Source of the DNA: Trichoderma breve
Taxonomy: Eukaryota > Ascomycota > Sordariomycetes > Hypocreales > Hypocreaceae
Length of the DNA: 64,000 nucleotides
NCBI RefSeq assembly: GCF_028502605.1
Contig: NC_079236.1
Location: 868,001-932,000 of the forward strand
Direction: 5' to 3'
How positions within the stretch are numbered: position 1 is the first letter of the stretch; each line of letters begins with the position of its first letter. The notes below the pieces were generated by a model. The model was given only the letters and a program-made list of their open reading frames with translations. It had not been told where the DNA came from and did not search any database. Made by a program: the position numbers and the translations under genes. Shown here in pieces: positions 1 to 12,269 of this stretch.

Positions 1-2650
1 TCATGTCTTTTCTTCGCAAGCGAGCAAGAAGAACGGCGGTCCCGCATCGCCTTGGCTAGCCAGATCGCTTAGTTAATGGCGTCCAGCAGGACAAGGGTAT
101 CGGCATGTGTGGCTTGCACCACGGCGATCGCTCATTCGCCATGCTTGCCTTCCCCTCAACGCCTCTCAGGAACCATGGCTGCGCTGTCAAAAGTCAAAAT
201 TGGGCAGGGAATTACTTTGCGATTCAGAATCTTATCACTGAGGGGTTGATTGTCGGCCGAAGTATCTGCGAATCCCGAGGATGAGTATGAGTCTCACAGC
301 GGTGTTGCACCACCGCAATATTCCCCTTGGACCGTGAAGCCTGTCACAACCCCACGTTTTCACCTCTATCCCAAGACCTCGGACAATTGGCCAATCAGCG
401 TGCGTCGATGGCCAATCTGCGAGGACGAAAAAGAAACAAGCAGTGCAAGGGGCATATCTTGGGACGAAGCTGCAATCTCTGCCGAATACCACTTTGCAGG
501 CACGCGCACTTTCCTTTTTGTTGCCTCTTGCAGCGAGACCTGCAGCATTGACAGGTCAGCCGTACCAGCATCTTGCAGCCGCAATCTCATTAAATTAGAG
601 TCGTGACAGGGTGTCCAGCGGTGGGAAATGGTTGTTGGCAGCCCAACGAAGCACACCGTATGGTAGATCAATCTTGGTATCGGATCAGGCTCGAATCAAA
701 TGGCCTACGTGTCTGATCCATCGCCGACTGATAGAAGCCTGATAGCCAGAGATCGCCAGTCTGAGACATGACTTATCGCACGCTGCCGTTCGCGCCGGGC
801 CTTTGCAAGTGCGACAACTCTCAGTGAGTTCACCGCTTTTACGAAGGTGCACTTTTCTTTTTTTCAAGCCTGCCTTCAGAGGATCTGAATCATTTGACGT
901 CTTCGACTGCACTGTGATTTGCGCTGCGACACGGCGAGCATCATGGTGTTCGGCGACCATGCATGCACGTCCTCCTCATTCATGACCTTTTAGTCTAAAT
1001 GCTCAGCCGCATTAGACATGCATATACACAACAACAACTCAAGAGGCAACGACACCGCGCACCAGGTGGTCGGCGCCAGAGCAACCAACATCACCGCCGT
1101 CTTTGTTTCTTTCTTTTTATTGAAATTTGCACGACGCAACACGCACGATGCGGCCCCCAACACCAGTGCGTTGAGATTGCGCTTCAATATTACTTCAGCC
1201 GCCCCGCCGACTTGCCCAATGTAGCTCGTGCAAACCCATCTTGGTGGTTGCGTCCCTAGATGCATGTGTGTGATCACAAGGCCGCTGGCTGCAGGTACGG
1301 CGCAAGCTAGAGCTGCACGCAAGAAACACGCATGCATAGCCGATTGCCGTCGCACTGCAAGCCGCAGAGTGGTTGTGCCGCATGACAAAGCCGTGTCATT
1401 TTTGAGTGCTTGACAGGATTCAGGGGTCCAGGCTCTAACATGACAACCAGTCTGCCATTGTCAAACATACGAGTACGCATGCGGCCACCACTGTGAGTAC
1501 GGAGCAACATGTGCGCCCTACATATGCTAGCATCGCCGACCTGTGTCGGCATCATGAAGTTCAATAGCCTGTGCCTGCCGTAAAGCCCACCTCCAACTGA
1601 ATGCGGCGACGCCTAATTGATTCAGCACCCACCTACGAATGACTTGTAGTGGCCATCGCCGTGATACAAGGAACTCGCACTCCTCCCGCTCTGCAAGCCT
1701 TCGGCGACATCACCAACTCGGGCCAGCCATCTATTGGTATCAGTCGGTTCTCCTCGCATGGAAGCGGCAATGCAAAAACCGACAGCCTGGTCCCCAGGTC
1801 TGCGACGCGCAGAATTCCAAGTCCACGGGACCGCGAGAATGCTACCCACGTCGCTACCACGTTGTCGGACCCTTACATCCTCATCACTTGATCATTTGGT
1901 CATTTGCTCGTCTTTTGCTCCCTGCTCCGTGCCCAAGCCCCTTGGTCTTTGCGACCCTTGCATCTCTCATAAAAAAAATATCACGGCTCAAATTTTGGCT
2001 CGTTGAGGTGTGTCCCTTGCTCGAGCCGTGTGTGCTGTTGGGCAGTACCAACTCCACGGTCCCGTTATCACACACCCATATTGCTTTTTGGGAGCAACAC
2101 AGACTAATCACGACAAATACCACGGCTCTGGATGCACTAGCATTCTTCTCCCTGCGTTACACGATCATATCCTTCCCGTCGCTTCCACGGCCATGGTAAG
2201 CAAATCTGCGCAATTTGTCAGTTGCCAACGCTGTAACACGCAGTCTAGTGGCGGCACCAGCCCTGCCGCTCTTCTCCTTCGCTTCTTACTGCTTACGAAG
2301 TAGATGAGCGATCCCGCCTTGTGCGGAGTATCCTGTCAGAGGGCCACAAGGCTCAAACACTCCGCCTTGTGGTGATGATCAGACGAAATGGCCAGTATAA
2401 TAAAGGAGCGCCTCGATGAGCCGCTGCTCCCGCGGCGCGCAACTCTCGTCCCACCCGGCTGTCGCGATGCTCCACAGGCTGTGAGACTGGCTGCCCAAAA
2501 TTCTCCCGATGCCGAATGGGCGCCCGCAAGGCGTGCCGCAATCGTCCCGCTGGAAGCTAGTGTTGTTTGTGCTATGTTTGTACACTAGCCTCAAGCCGAG
2601 ACGACTAGCGGGCTGCCACTGATTACTGATGAGTTCTGACAGATGAAGGG
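1..2650. other. Intergenic, no supported gene
   Basis: Both strands contain only short open frames that overlap one another. None has a recognisable domain, a convincing start context or an exon chain that splices into a known family. The stretch is mixed in composition and shows no obvious repeat, transposon terminus or RNA gene. It may be the flank of a gene to the left of the window. Confidence 0.6.
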
Positions 2651-3799
2651 GCAAAGAGGACTTGTCGTGATATCAGTAAAATGAAGTTGAGATTACAAAA
2701 AGGTTCATGTTGATAATAGGAGGGGTAATCATTGATTGACTCTGATGGGCCTTGTATGCGCTGTTCAACCCATTAATCTCCAGTCGTCTTTTGATGTTTG
2801 TCCGATTATTACAACTTATGTTAATCATGAAACAAGCACCCAATAAGATATCACAGTGCTATATCAAACTTTTTTGCTGGAATATTAATCAGCCTGATAC
2901 ACTTGTCTATCTCCATCAAAATCACCATAACATCACCAAATATATTGACACATATACAGATGAAGTACCTAGAAAGAGTAATAATAGAGACTAACCTAGA
3001 GACGATAATGCATCTTCCGTATCAACTACGTCCCGCAGCTTACACAGTCTGCCACGTAATGGTTCTCGGCAACCAGATATCCGGCCTTTTCATGTTAATT
3101 AGCCCAAGATGACATGAGCATGCTCCTCCTCACGGGAGACCAATACCAATACCCTGGAAGCGAGCGATTACAGTACACACAGGGCTTCTCCGCAGTGGGA
3201 CATGGTTGCCGGTTATTGCAACTGCGCCTTGTGGTTAGATTAGTCTGACAGGGCTAATTTTAAGACAATGGAATGGGATCAAATGTCAAAATGTGAAGTA
3301 CATGTAGAGCTAGCCGTTGGGGTTTCGGGCTCATACCTCATACTGAGTCAGTGGGAGGATCTACGGCTAAGTTGTCTTGAGATGGGGTGACGGGCTTACC
3401 CTGCAACTGGAGATGACATGGAGGTTGTCGGTTTCTTTGCCGGCCCTGGACTAGTGGTGAATTCAATTCCAAATTTTTGTGGTTCTGGGATGGGAGGGAT
3501 GAGGTTGATAAGGCTCGGGGCTCATGGGACAGTCGGGAGGGGGATGATCTTGGTGTTGTGCTATTCTGTTCTTGTGTTAGGGCTCTAAGATGTGATGATG
3601 GATTATGAGGCGTTGAGGGGATGGGTTTTGGAGGAGTATGATTTGAAATGGATTATGAAGCAGGTGTTGATTTGGGTTGGGGGCCGTTGAGTAGAGGGTT
3701 GATGTGAGTCCATCTACGAGTCGGGTAGGTGTCTGTGTAAGTGATTGTACGTGTAGCTAAGTAGCCACCTTATGCGGCGTTTGGCCGGGCATACACACG
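2651..3799. other. AT-rich intergenic stretch, no gene seen
   Basis: From about 2690 the sequence becomes clearly richer in A and T, then turns G-rich and purine-skewed around 3340-3700. No coding pattern, RNA gene or transposon terminus was recognised. It leads directly into the decayed repeat cluster that starts near 3800. Confidence 0.5.
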
Positions 3800-4945
3800 G
3801 AGCATTTTCAATCTCACTCAAAGACTTGGGAAATTATTGAGACCTGGTTGTTATACAGCAGAACATCAGATTTGTCCACAGTATTTTGAATCTCACCAAT
3901 AGACTAGTTTCCAGCAATTTTCCTAAAACAGCATCCGACGCCTGGGCTGAAATTGTTGAGCCTCATCGGCGGGTCCAGTCTGTATGACGTCTTGCTATTT
4001 CACAGCAATTTTAACCTCACCCGAGGTCTTGGGATATGATTGAGACCCAGTGACTGAGTCGCAAGGCGGAGGTGGAGAGTCTCAGCCTCGGTTACAAACC
4101 GACACTTCACAGCATCTTTAAGCTCAACCAAGGCCTTTGGAGTTTCTTCGTTCCCAATGGTTGGACGTCCTGCCTCAAAGGCCCACAACCCCAGAGCCGC
4201 CACACACCTGAAGCTATGGAACATGAGCTCCGCTGCACGGACCGATAAATATTGTCACAGCTGCACTGATAAATAATTCACAGCATTTTTAACCTCACTC
4301 GAGGTTTTGGGAAATTGATTATTCGGACCCTACGGCTGACTTTGACCAATCGTTTTCTGCCACAAAAGTAAACTGCCTAATTTTCTATTCTGGCCGAGCT
4401 TTCAACTCTAACCCCCACAATCGCGATAGCTGGTGTGCGCCATCCAATGGCTCCATTGAACGGCATCTTCACATGAACGGGACGTCCATGCCAGAGGCCT
4501 GCTGCTGTTGCTGAACACCTTTGGGGCTTACCATGTTGTCATATCCCCTCGTGTTCGCTATTTTGCCATTCGCCTTCAATACATTGACCGATTCTGTTAC
4601 CAACTCTTTCGTGAAGCTTAAGGAAAAAAAAAAAAAGCAAACAATGGGGGTATGTAATGCATTTGGAATACATGCGCTGTGATATTTGCTAGTATTGTTG
4701 CATTGAAGACATTAGTACGGCTGAGCTGTAGACTGTGAATACTAGCCCGACTAACAAGAGTCTTCACAGCATTCTTGACCTCAGTCAAGGCCTTGAGAGT
4801 CTATGGGCACCCAATCGTTGAGCGTCCTGCTACTGAGTCGCGGAGCCGCATCGCAGATAGTACTTACGGTTGGGCCTCAACACATTTGCCTACTTTGGGT
4901 ACTCTTTCACAGCATTTTTAACCTCACCCAACGCCTTCGAGAGGA
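3800..4945 (-). pseudogene. Cluster of decayed coding repeats (KALxEVKNAVK motif)
   Basis: At least seven related blocks occur at about 3801, 3876, 4001, 4108, 4279, 4764 and 4908. Each reads on + as a variant of CACAGCATTTTTAACCTCA. Read on the minus strand in one constant frame they give a short peptide motif: KALVELKDAVK (4108 copy), KALTEVKNAVK (4764), KALGEVKNAVK (4908), KTSSEVKNAVN (4279), KTSGEVKIAVK (4001). The differences among the three best copies fall largely at third codon positions (GCC/GCG, GTT/GTC, AAA/AAG), which suggests past coding constraint. The 4108 and 4764 copies also share an upstream segment (RPTIG versus RSTIG), with a stop codon in the latter. Stops and irregular spacing rule out an intact gene. 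The parent protein was not recognised; a non-coding dispersed repeat remains possible. Confidence 0.5.
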
Positions 4946-4960
4946 AGAGTTAGCTACATA

Positions 4961-6728
4961 TCGTACACGACACCACGTATTATTTACACCCAGTCAGACA
5001 AAAGCTATAGATCACACATGTGCTAGCCTCACGCACCAAACAAATCGCCGTAAAAAGGATTCTATTGACACATCCATACAAAATCCTCCCTCCGAGCACA
5101 CCTTCCGAGCACAACTGCAAAAAAATTGGGCATCGTATTACAGGTACAATACAGACACAGAGGCATAAACAGGATCCCGACAGCTTGGGGGCTCGCGTGG
5201 CCATCTCTCCGACAGGGGCCGTCATCTCGCCCTATTCGCTTACCTCGGACCAGGGTGGATTCATTCTGTACGAGGTACAATTCGAATCTGTCATTTATCT
5301 CCATGACTCTTTTTTTCTGCCTTCCTTTCACGTACCTAGACTGGTTTACTCCGTAGAACATGAGGCGTATCAATCTCTGGAAACGTCCAAACATCCCAAG
5401 CATGCATTTGTCAGACAACCACCACCCCAGTCTCCCACCCGCCCCCAAGTGGAAATAAAGACCTTAAAGAACATCGAGATGCTCAAGGAATCCCCTTGTA
5501 ACAGTCCCTACCCGAAAAGAAAACAGAGGCATCCGCTACATTCCCGCATCCCTGGCGGCACGGCACGTTCCCCCTGCCCTTTTTTTGCTTGTCAGCAACG
5601 GCTCCCGAGGGCTTGGGCCTCGTTTTTTTTGCGTTCTTAACTCTCATGGGGTTAGTACGGAGCAAACTTGTCAAAGCCGCGCCCGCAAGCTAAGAGTAGC
5701 GAGTGTCCTTCAATCCTGACGGAGACGTGTCACGCTATAAGACAAAATTTGGGATAAAAAAAGAAAGTCGTGACACAAGAGTTGAGAATATTGACACCCT
5801 GACTAGTACATCGGATTTTCCAAATTCCAGTATTCATACCTCCGTACACGCCCCCCCTCCTCCTTGTAAAAAGCCCTCAGCCCAGTCCAGTCCCGAGGAT
5901 GTGATGGAAAACAAGATACCGGTAACTCGTACAGTCCAGGGCCTCGGGATCCCCCCCTTGCAGGAGCAAGAAAGAGCGCCCTATTGGGCTTACATCCCCA
6001 TGGGCGGGATTTTCTTCTTCTCATTTGACAGAGCCCGATGCTATCCAGCCACTGGGTATGCAGGGCGTACAAAGATATTACTTCATCCCACGCTGCAGGG
6101 TCCCCCCCGTGAGTGATGATACCGACACCACGGTTCATGTGATGGTTGCTCTCTGCTGTGGAGATTTGGATTTGCGCTCTGCCCCTGCCGTTGATCTGAG
6201 TCACGATGAGTCCAGAGCCGTAGTCCGCTTGATTCGAAAAAGAAAAGCGAGATGCTAGTACTGGATAGTGCTCAGTAGTCGGCGACCGTTGGACTAAGTT
6301 GGTCCATCTGAGTCTCGGGTCAAGGCATTCCGTGTTGATAGGAAAGACTATTTGCTTTCGTTCACTAATACTAATGGTAATAGCATCGAAAGATGGTGGC
6401 GTAAGTGAGTAGAGTAGGGCTGAATGCTGAGGCGACCTGAAAAAACGAATAAAGAAAGAGATAAAAATAACGCCAAGGAAGAAGGCTTTTCAGCTGAGCC
6501 CGGCTCCAGGCCCTTGGTATCCAATCAATAGACAATGACGCCTCCCACCATTATATTGTTTGTTTGTTTTCGTCCATTTTTTTCTTCTTCTCTTTTCTTC
6601 AAATTCTCGTTTGTGGTAGCAATTTCTTTTTTCGTGTTGCTGTCGGCAATGGCGTTGCACGGCATGTTTCCCTCGCATCTCATGTCTCGCCTTGGAAATA
6701 TCACGCAATTGGGCCTGTGTCTCGGCTC
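4961..6728. other. Intergenic, downstream of COX16; no gene seen
   Basis: This holds pyrimidine-rich and C-rich runs (for example near 5840-5870 and 5950-5960). The longest open frame (5020-5640, +) has no ATG start, domain or splice support. It forms the 3' flank of the minus-strand COX16 gene. No RNA gene or mobile element was recognised. Confidence 0.5.
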
Positions 6729-7232
6729 TTACAGGATTCCGTCGCTCTCTCCGGGCAGCCTCTTGACGCGCTGCTGCTCCCAATTGTCCAGATCCCGCCC
6801 AGCAAGTCTCTGCAAGCCTCCTGTGTCAGCCTCGAATCGAATCATTCCTCTTTCTGTTGCCCCTGCATATCCCACAACTACTCCTTGCATGTGCGGGTAG
6901 AGAGAGAAAGAAACAACTAGGTACTCCTGCCATGCACTCGTACGGGTAGAGGAAAAGAAACTCACATAGTATTCCTCCTTCATGTCCACCTTCCGTCCCG
7001 CCCTCCTTACATTCAGCTCCTCGTCCTTGGTCAGCTGCCGCACTTTGCGATCGTGCTTCTCATATCGAATCGCCGTCGCGGGCGTGAGGACAAACGAGCC
7101 AGCCACAATGACGGCGATAAAGGGCAGCCCAAAGGTGAGGAACGGATGTTTGCCTATGAGAGAGCGGTACTTCATGCCGATCTTGCCCGCGTCGGCCGAC
7201 GAGCGGAATGTCTTGTTCTGGAACGTCGGCAT
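6729..7232 (-). CDS. COX16: Cytochrome c oxidase assembly protein Cox16
   Basis: Two exons, 7232-6966 and 6809-6729, splice (GTGAGT...TTGCAG, phase 0) into a 115-residue protein. It starts MPTFQNKTFRSSADAGKIG and has one transmembrane segment (about residues 31-51, FLTFGLPFIAVIVAGSFVL), followed by TPATAIRYEKHDRK, a strongly Cox16-like block. Exon 2 supplies the conserved end with LDNWEQQRVKR. Cox16 is a small mitochondrial inner-membrane protein that helps assemble complex IV through the Cox1/Cox2 maturation modules. The start at 7232 is chosen because an upstream in-frame Met would add a non-conserved serine/histidine-rich leader. Without splicing, the frame reads through the intron, so a continuous-ORF model would contain a false internal segment. 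Family identity is secure from the N-terminal half. Confidence 0.93.
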   Translation of the reverse strand: MPTFQNKTFRSSADAGKIGMKYRSLIGKHPFLTFGLPFIAVIVAGSFVLTPATAIRYEKHDRKVRQLTKDEELNVRRAGRKVDMKEEYYVSFFSSTRTSAWQEYLVVSFSLYPHMQGVVVGYAGATERGMIRFEADTGGLQRLAGRDLDNWEQQRVKRLPGESDGIL

Positions 7233-8321
7233 CGTGATTGTGATTGAATGTGATTGTGATGGCGCCGGTCTCAACAGCTATGTATCTCCTAGTTGGTCAC
7301 ACTGGACGCCTCTTTCTCGATTCCGTGTCTCGTATGCGGTGATGAGGCGGCAGTACTGGGTGTCTGTCTATGCCCGTGAATTGGCGTTTTGTGTTGTCGC
7401 GCGTGTCGTTAATGTACAAATGGAAAATGATATCACAGGCTTCAATCCATCGAATGATTGTGGCTGATCGGACCGAAGCTTTTCCCAGCGTCCCGGATTT
7501 TGGTGGGGCCGCATCCCGTCGGATATACAACAAGCCAGAGCCACTTGCTTGAGCTTCTGCAATCAATCTCATAGACAAGCTTCACATCACAATAAAAGAG
7601 AGGAACGCATCTCCAGTAATAATAATCAGAGTATTATTTAAAACCCCTCAAACTTACTTACATAAAAAGTGCCGTATCATCTGAATCGTTCCATCGTAAG
7701 GCATGTCTGCTGTATGTGTTGTACATACAAGGTGCAAGGTCAACGTTCAAGTCTGTTATTATGCCCCCCATTTAACCGCATACTATGCAACCCATATCTG
7801 CTAAAAAGAAAAATAATAAAAAGAAGAAAGAACGCATCGCATCCCTCTTTGGTCGAGAAGTTGACTAACTCGCTTTCTCTCATTCCTCATCGATCCTGAC
7901 TCTGAAACGTATTCCTGTCCCTTCAAGAAAACACAAATCTCCAAAAAGCCATGTGCTTCACAAGGCCCATTCTCCTCTTGACAAAAAAAGAAATCTTCAC
8001 GTTGGAAGGAAGGTAAGGTGGAGGACAAAAAAGGAAATCAAGCTGTGTCGTTGGTACAAAAGCGAAAAGCTTAGCCCTAGTATACCTACAAAAGGGGTGG
8101 AAATAAAAAAGTTAAAAAAAAAAAAGGTTCAGTTCTTTTCGAGTGTGCTGTGCTGCTCATGATTGCCTCCATTTTTCTCGTCATCGTTGGATATTGATGA
8201 AGTGTTGATAACCGTGTGCTATGCCGTGCTGCTCAAAGACAAGCATTGTGGAATACAATAAGAAAGCTCGCATCGTAATAGTATAAATGCAATGCAGAAA
8301 ACGCCTAAAGACACTTGACAT
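7233..8321. other. Upstream region of COX16 and 3' flank of the FHA gene
   Basis: Both neighbours are on the minus strand, so this 1.1 kb should hold the COX16 promoter and the 3' untranslated region and terminator of the FHA gene. A-rich runs (around 7800-7830 and 8100-8130) are visible. No gene-like frame was found. Confidence 0.5.
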
Positions 8322-10636
8322 TTATCGTTCAACAGCCTGGGAAGGGGATGATTGCCATCCATTCATGTATGCCATCAACCCCATGCCAAGCAGCACCACG
8401 CCAATCATGGAGGCGTAGGGAATGCCAGCTCGCAGGTGCTGGCTGTTGAGAGGGCCTCCTCTTGGTGAGGTTTGAGGAGTAATCGTATTGGCCCTCGATA
8501 GATTTGGGATATCTGTCGAATCCTGGCTGGAATTCGTCAGAGATCTTTCCTGCTTAAGTGCCAGTTTGGCAACTTCAGAAGTGGCAGACGCAACGGCATC
8601 CTTTGCTTCTCCGTCTCGCTCACTGCGGAGTGTTCTTGAACGAGATCGTCGTCGTTCCTCGGCCGCAACCCGCTTGGCCTCCTCCTCCCGAAGCTGGATA
8701 ACCATTTCTTCAAGAGTCTTCCTGCCGGAATCCCGCTCTGCTTCGGCAGCCTCGCATCGGTTCCTCCACTGCTCCATCTGGGTTCGCAGCTCCCGCATCT
8801 GCTCATCCATGGTGTCGATGCGAGATTGTAGTGCTGCTGCGGTCTCCTGGGCAACCTTGTCGGCCTGTGATGTCTCTTCCGACTCCGCCAACACCGTCAT
8901 CGTCTCATCTGCATCATTCACATCCCGTGTTGATTCCTGAGTTTCACCCGGCTCTTCGTGGGATTCAACACCGTTGACCTGGGTATTGTTGGCTGACTCT
9001 TCTAGTCGCCTGGCCAGCTCCTCTGCCAACTCGCGCGCTTCCCGCTCCTTCTGAAGCATCATTTCTAGCTCGCGCATGCGCGCCGTCTGGGTATCAATAT
9101 CTCGCTTCGCATTATTGAGTGCTTCAGTGAGCTGAATGATTTGGCTCAGGTTTTCCTGGCGGATCGGAGATGAGTTTGCCGAGTCCGACTTTGGTCTCTC
9201 CAAGGAGCCTCGTTTGAGAGAGGGCACGTCTGGCTTTTCAGGAAGAGGCTGCTGGGGTGGAGGTGCAGGAGGGTCTGAGAAGCGCGCTTTCGGATCTGAT
9301 CTAAAAGACAGACTATTGCCGTTGATCATAGTCTGGGGTTTTTGTTCGGGGGCTTCGGATTTTTCGACGTCCTTGAGGTCATCTTTCGATAGCAGGGTGT
9401 TGATGAACTGGTTAGTGCGATTTAAATCTTGAGCCTGGAGTTTGGCGCTTCTCATTTCATTCTGGTGACAATGTTAGCGGGAGGAAAGACAATAAGAAAA
9501 GAGGCCCTAAAAGGGTTTTGTGTGGTGCTTACAGAAAGACGCTTCAGAATCTGATCCGTAGCGATGGGTGTTAGGAAAAAAGGACGCTGCTGCGCCATTC
9601 CATTCATATGGCCATTCATGGTACCGCCATTAACAAGCATACGACCGTTGTTGCCCATGGACATATTACTTCCAGCGCGGCCTCGCATCTGCATGGCCCC
9701 TGCGGGAATCATCATCGCATTGTTGGCGGGGTCCAGGTCTCCAAAGTTCATATCCAAAACGTTATTCGACGTATTCAAAAACCCGGCGTGCTCGATTTTC
9801 GCGGCAACCTTGTGGTGAACGACGGTCTTTTGGTCTTCACTGACAATGTCGATACCGAGCTCCAGGTGATCGGCAGTCTGGAGTTCGTGGGGCTCAGATT
9901 CTCGATTTTCCTGAGACAACCGGGTGCCGTTGACAAAAGTGCCGTTTGATGATTTTACATCTCGAATGTAGATTTTGCCGTTTCGTTCGGCAAAAATTTC
10001 AGCGTGCTGCCGCGATAGCACTTTACTATCGAAGAAGCCATTCGTGGCAGTTGGCACCGTCTTTTGGTTCGTCTGCCGTCCGATTCGTATGGAATCGGGA
10101 GCAAATGGTACTGCGATGGTCTTGCGCTCAAAGGTGCCGTTTAAAGACAGTAGATAGAGCATAGGCTGGCCGGGGGGAAACTGCTGCTCGTTGGGCCCCA
10201 TGGGTCGCATCATTCCCTGGGGCCCCATTTGAGGCTGTCCCGGTCCGCCTTGTTGCATGGCGCCGTGGGGCGGCACCATGCCGTTAGGTCTTCCTTGAGG
10301 AAGCCTCGAAAAGTCGGGCTGCACGTTTTCTTTACCAGTCGGCCAAGGGTTCTTTGGTTGAGGCCTCTTTCTGTTTGCGCTGCCATTCGACCACTGACTT
10401 AAATCTGAAGCTGATGACAGCGAAGTTGCATTGGAGTGGGAGCCATTCGTCGCAACAGTCGTATTGGAGGCGTTTGAGGCGATGGAGGAGGATGAGCTGC
10501 TTCGCGAGAGACTACTCTTGCGGGTCATGAACATGCCTCTGACATCCTCTGAATTCATCTGGTTGTTGCCATTAATAGTGCCCCATGGCGGCCGGGAGAT
10601 CTGTGGAAACGTTGGAGGATTTGCGACGGCAGTCAT
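8322..10636 (-). CDS. ham-4: FHA-domain, tail-anchored coiled-coil protein (HAM-4/PRO45, SLMAP-like STRIPAK subunit)
   Basis: Two exons, 10636-9533 and 9461-8322, join in phase 0 (GTAAGC...CACCAG) to give 747 residues. Residues 1-155 are Ser/Asn/Pro/Gly/Met-rich and disordered. An FHA domain lies at about 160-270, with GRQ near 186, VLSRQHAEI near 207-214 and SSNGTFVNG near 229-237; these are the phosphothreonine-recognition motifs. The C-terminal half carries a long charged coiled coil rich in E, R and A. A single hydrophobic segment at about 718-737 is followed by only ten residues, the layout of a tail-anchored protein. This order (FHA, coiled coil, C-terminal anchor) matches SLMAP and its fungal counterparts HAM-4/PRO45 and Far9/Far10, which tether the STRIPAK phosphatase-kinase complex to nuclear-envelope, ER or mitochondrial membranes and act in hyphal fusion and sexual development. 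The orthology is inferred from architecture; the FHA call itself is direct. Confidence 0.85.
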
Positions 10637-11703
10637 GAGTAAGGCTTAGGAAGGCACGTTGGATATGGGGCTGTGAATAACGCAGATTTGCCGTCGCTCA
10701 ACGTAGGTCGTTTTCTGTCGATACGCGTTGAGTAAAAACGTTGGGCTTTTTTGGGGAATCGCCAACCACCGGCGCCGCTGAGACAAGGGCAACCGAAAAA
10801 AAAAAAAGAAAACAAAGACACGCGTGCCGCAGATTGAACTAAAACGGATATTTTGTCGATGCGGCTCCGAAGTAAAACGGCTCTATCGCTTGCGATCGGC
10901 GGGAGAGAGACGCAGAAACAGTCGAAGTCGTTGTCAGCGTGCTGTCATGGAAAAATCGTCAGCATGTTGTTGATGTGGCTCCTTTGTCCCAGCACCAATT
11001 GGGGGTTGGCATGGCACGACCAAGCGAGGCCTGGGGGCAGATGGACGATCGCCCCTGGCCCCTGGACCGGCCCTGTGCGCTGCATCAAATGTGAAACATA
11101 CTGTGAAATGATAGAAGCTCGCAATCCTGGGCGATTCCACACGTCGCTGACGAGCCTGGTGAAGCTCGGGCTGATGTTGCTTGGGGGATCTTGTCGCTCT
11201 TCCTAGCCCGCTAAGCGCTGGGCTAGGCGTGTCGAAAGCTGGGGGGCCAAATGATACAGTGCACGGTTCTGTCTCAGTGTCTGCTCGCCCAGCTCCCACA
11301 ACTCGGCCTCGAGGCAGGCTTTGTCATTTTTCGCGAGGGTTTTTCTAGACTCGGATCGGGCAGTCCCAGGCGATTGCTCTCCATCCCAGATGGCCATATG
11401 GGGCCTTGAATCGGCTCATGACCTCGATTCACGTGATGCATCATCACAGTATCGTGTTTGCTGGCACTTGGATATCCACACTGTGGGGGCCGCTAGCTGT
11501 GATTAGGATGCGCCGCATCAACCTTTTGCCGTTCCCGCGGTGGGCGCAGTGTGGCCAATCACATCGCAAGCAGCTTCTTTGGATTGAAGCATTCAATCTT
11601 CTTGGATACCCGGTACCGTTCGAGGCACTTAGACTTTGGGAAGAGAAACGGCAAATCCAACCTCACAGCTTCTGCGCATTGCGTTGATCCCCGGCTGCTC
11701 ACA
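10637..11703. other. Divergent promoter region, FHA gene and MGR2
   Basis: This lies between the start of the minus-strand FHA gene and the start of plus-strand MGR2, so it must hold both promoters. A long A-run near 10797-10810 is visible on +. Open frames inside it have no domain support. Confidence 0.5.
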
Positions 11704-12269
11704 ATGCCTCCTGTCGCGCCGATTCACCATGGTGGCCAGCAGGCCCCGTCCACGTTCGACAAACGTACGGCATCGTATCATTATGAGGGGCTGCAATTTC
11801 GCTAACTATAATCGAATAGTCAAGATGGGCGCAATGATGGGCGGATGTAAGGGCTTTGAGAATAGCTTCGTTTCGGATTGGATGTAAACTGACGACTTTA
11901 TAGCTGTCGGAGTGATTATGGGATTCATCTTTGGTAAGGCATTGGATGGAGAGTCTGCTGGAGCATTTGGAGCTGACACCTTGATAGGCACTGTTAACAT
12001 TTTCCGTTATGGTGCCGGATCCCAAGGCATTATGCGGACTCTGGGCCAGTACATGGGTGCATCTGGCGCAACCTTTGGGTTTGTCTACACCTATAGTCTA
12101 TTTACCTGGATACCGGGTGTGATACTGACAATGGTGTCGCAGATTCTTCATGGGAGTCGGCAGCGTCATCCGATCAGATGCGGACCCCAAGCTACAGGAG
12201 CTGTATATGCGAGCGCAGCGACGGCCGATAGTATTAAGAGCGAATTCAGCTTGGAGACGGGACGAATAA
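11704..12269 (+). CDS. MGR2: Mgr2/Romo1-family mitochondrial TIM23-associated protein
   Basis: Five exons were assembled: 11704-11764, 11820-11846, 11904-11933, 11988-12078 and 12143-12269. All introns have GT-AG ends and the phases agree, giving 111 residues ending at TAA. The protein begins MPPVAPIHHGG and contains FDKLKMGAMMGG, then VGVIMGFIFGG, then a block with FRYGAGSQGIMRTLGQYMG, SGATFGFFMGVGSVIR and a basic tail with RRPIVL. This is the Romo1/Mgr2 pattern: two short glycine-patterned membrane helices. Mgr2 sits in the mitochondrial inner membrane, couples Tim21 to the TIM23 translocase and gates lateral release of preproteins. The second and third exons are only 27 and 30 nt, so ORF-based gene finding misses the gene. 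The splice pattern is inferred from sequence alone, but the family match runs through every exon. Confidence 0.9.

Noticed and set aside
1639..2199. 186-codon plus-strand frame
   Set aside because: No domain, no good start context, and overlapping frames of similar length exist on both strands.
5020..5640. 206-codon plus-strand frame in the gene-poor left part
   Set aside because: It has no ATG start, recognisable domain or splice partners, and its composition is that of C-rich non-coding DNA.
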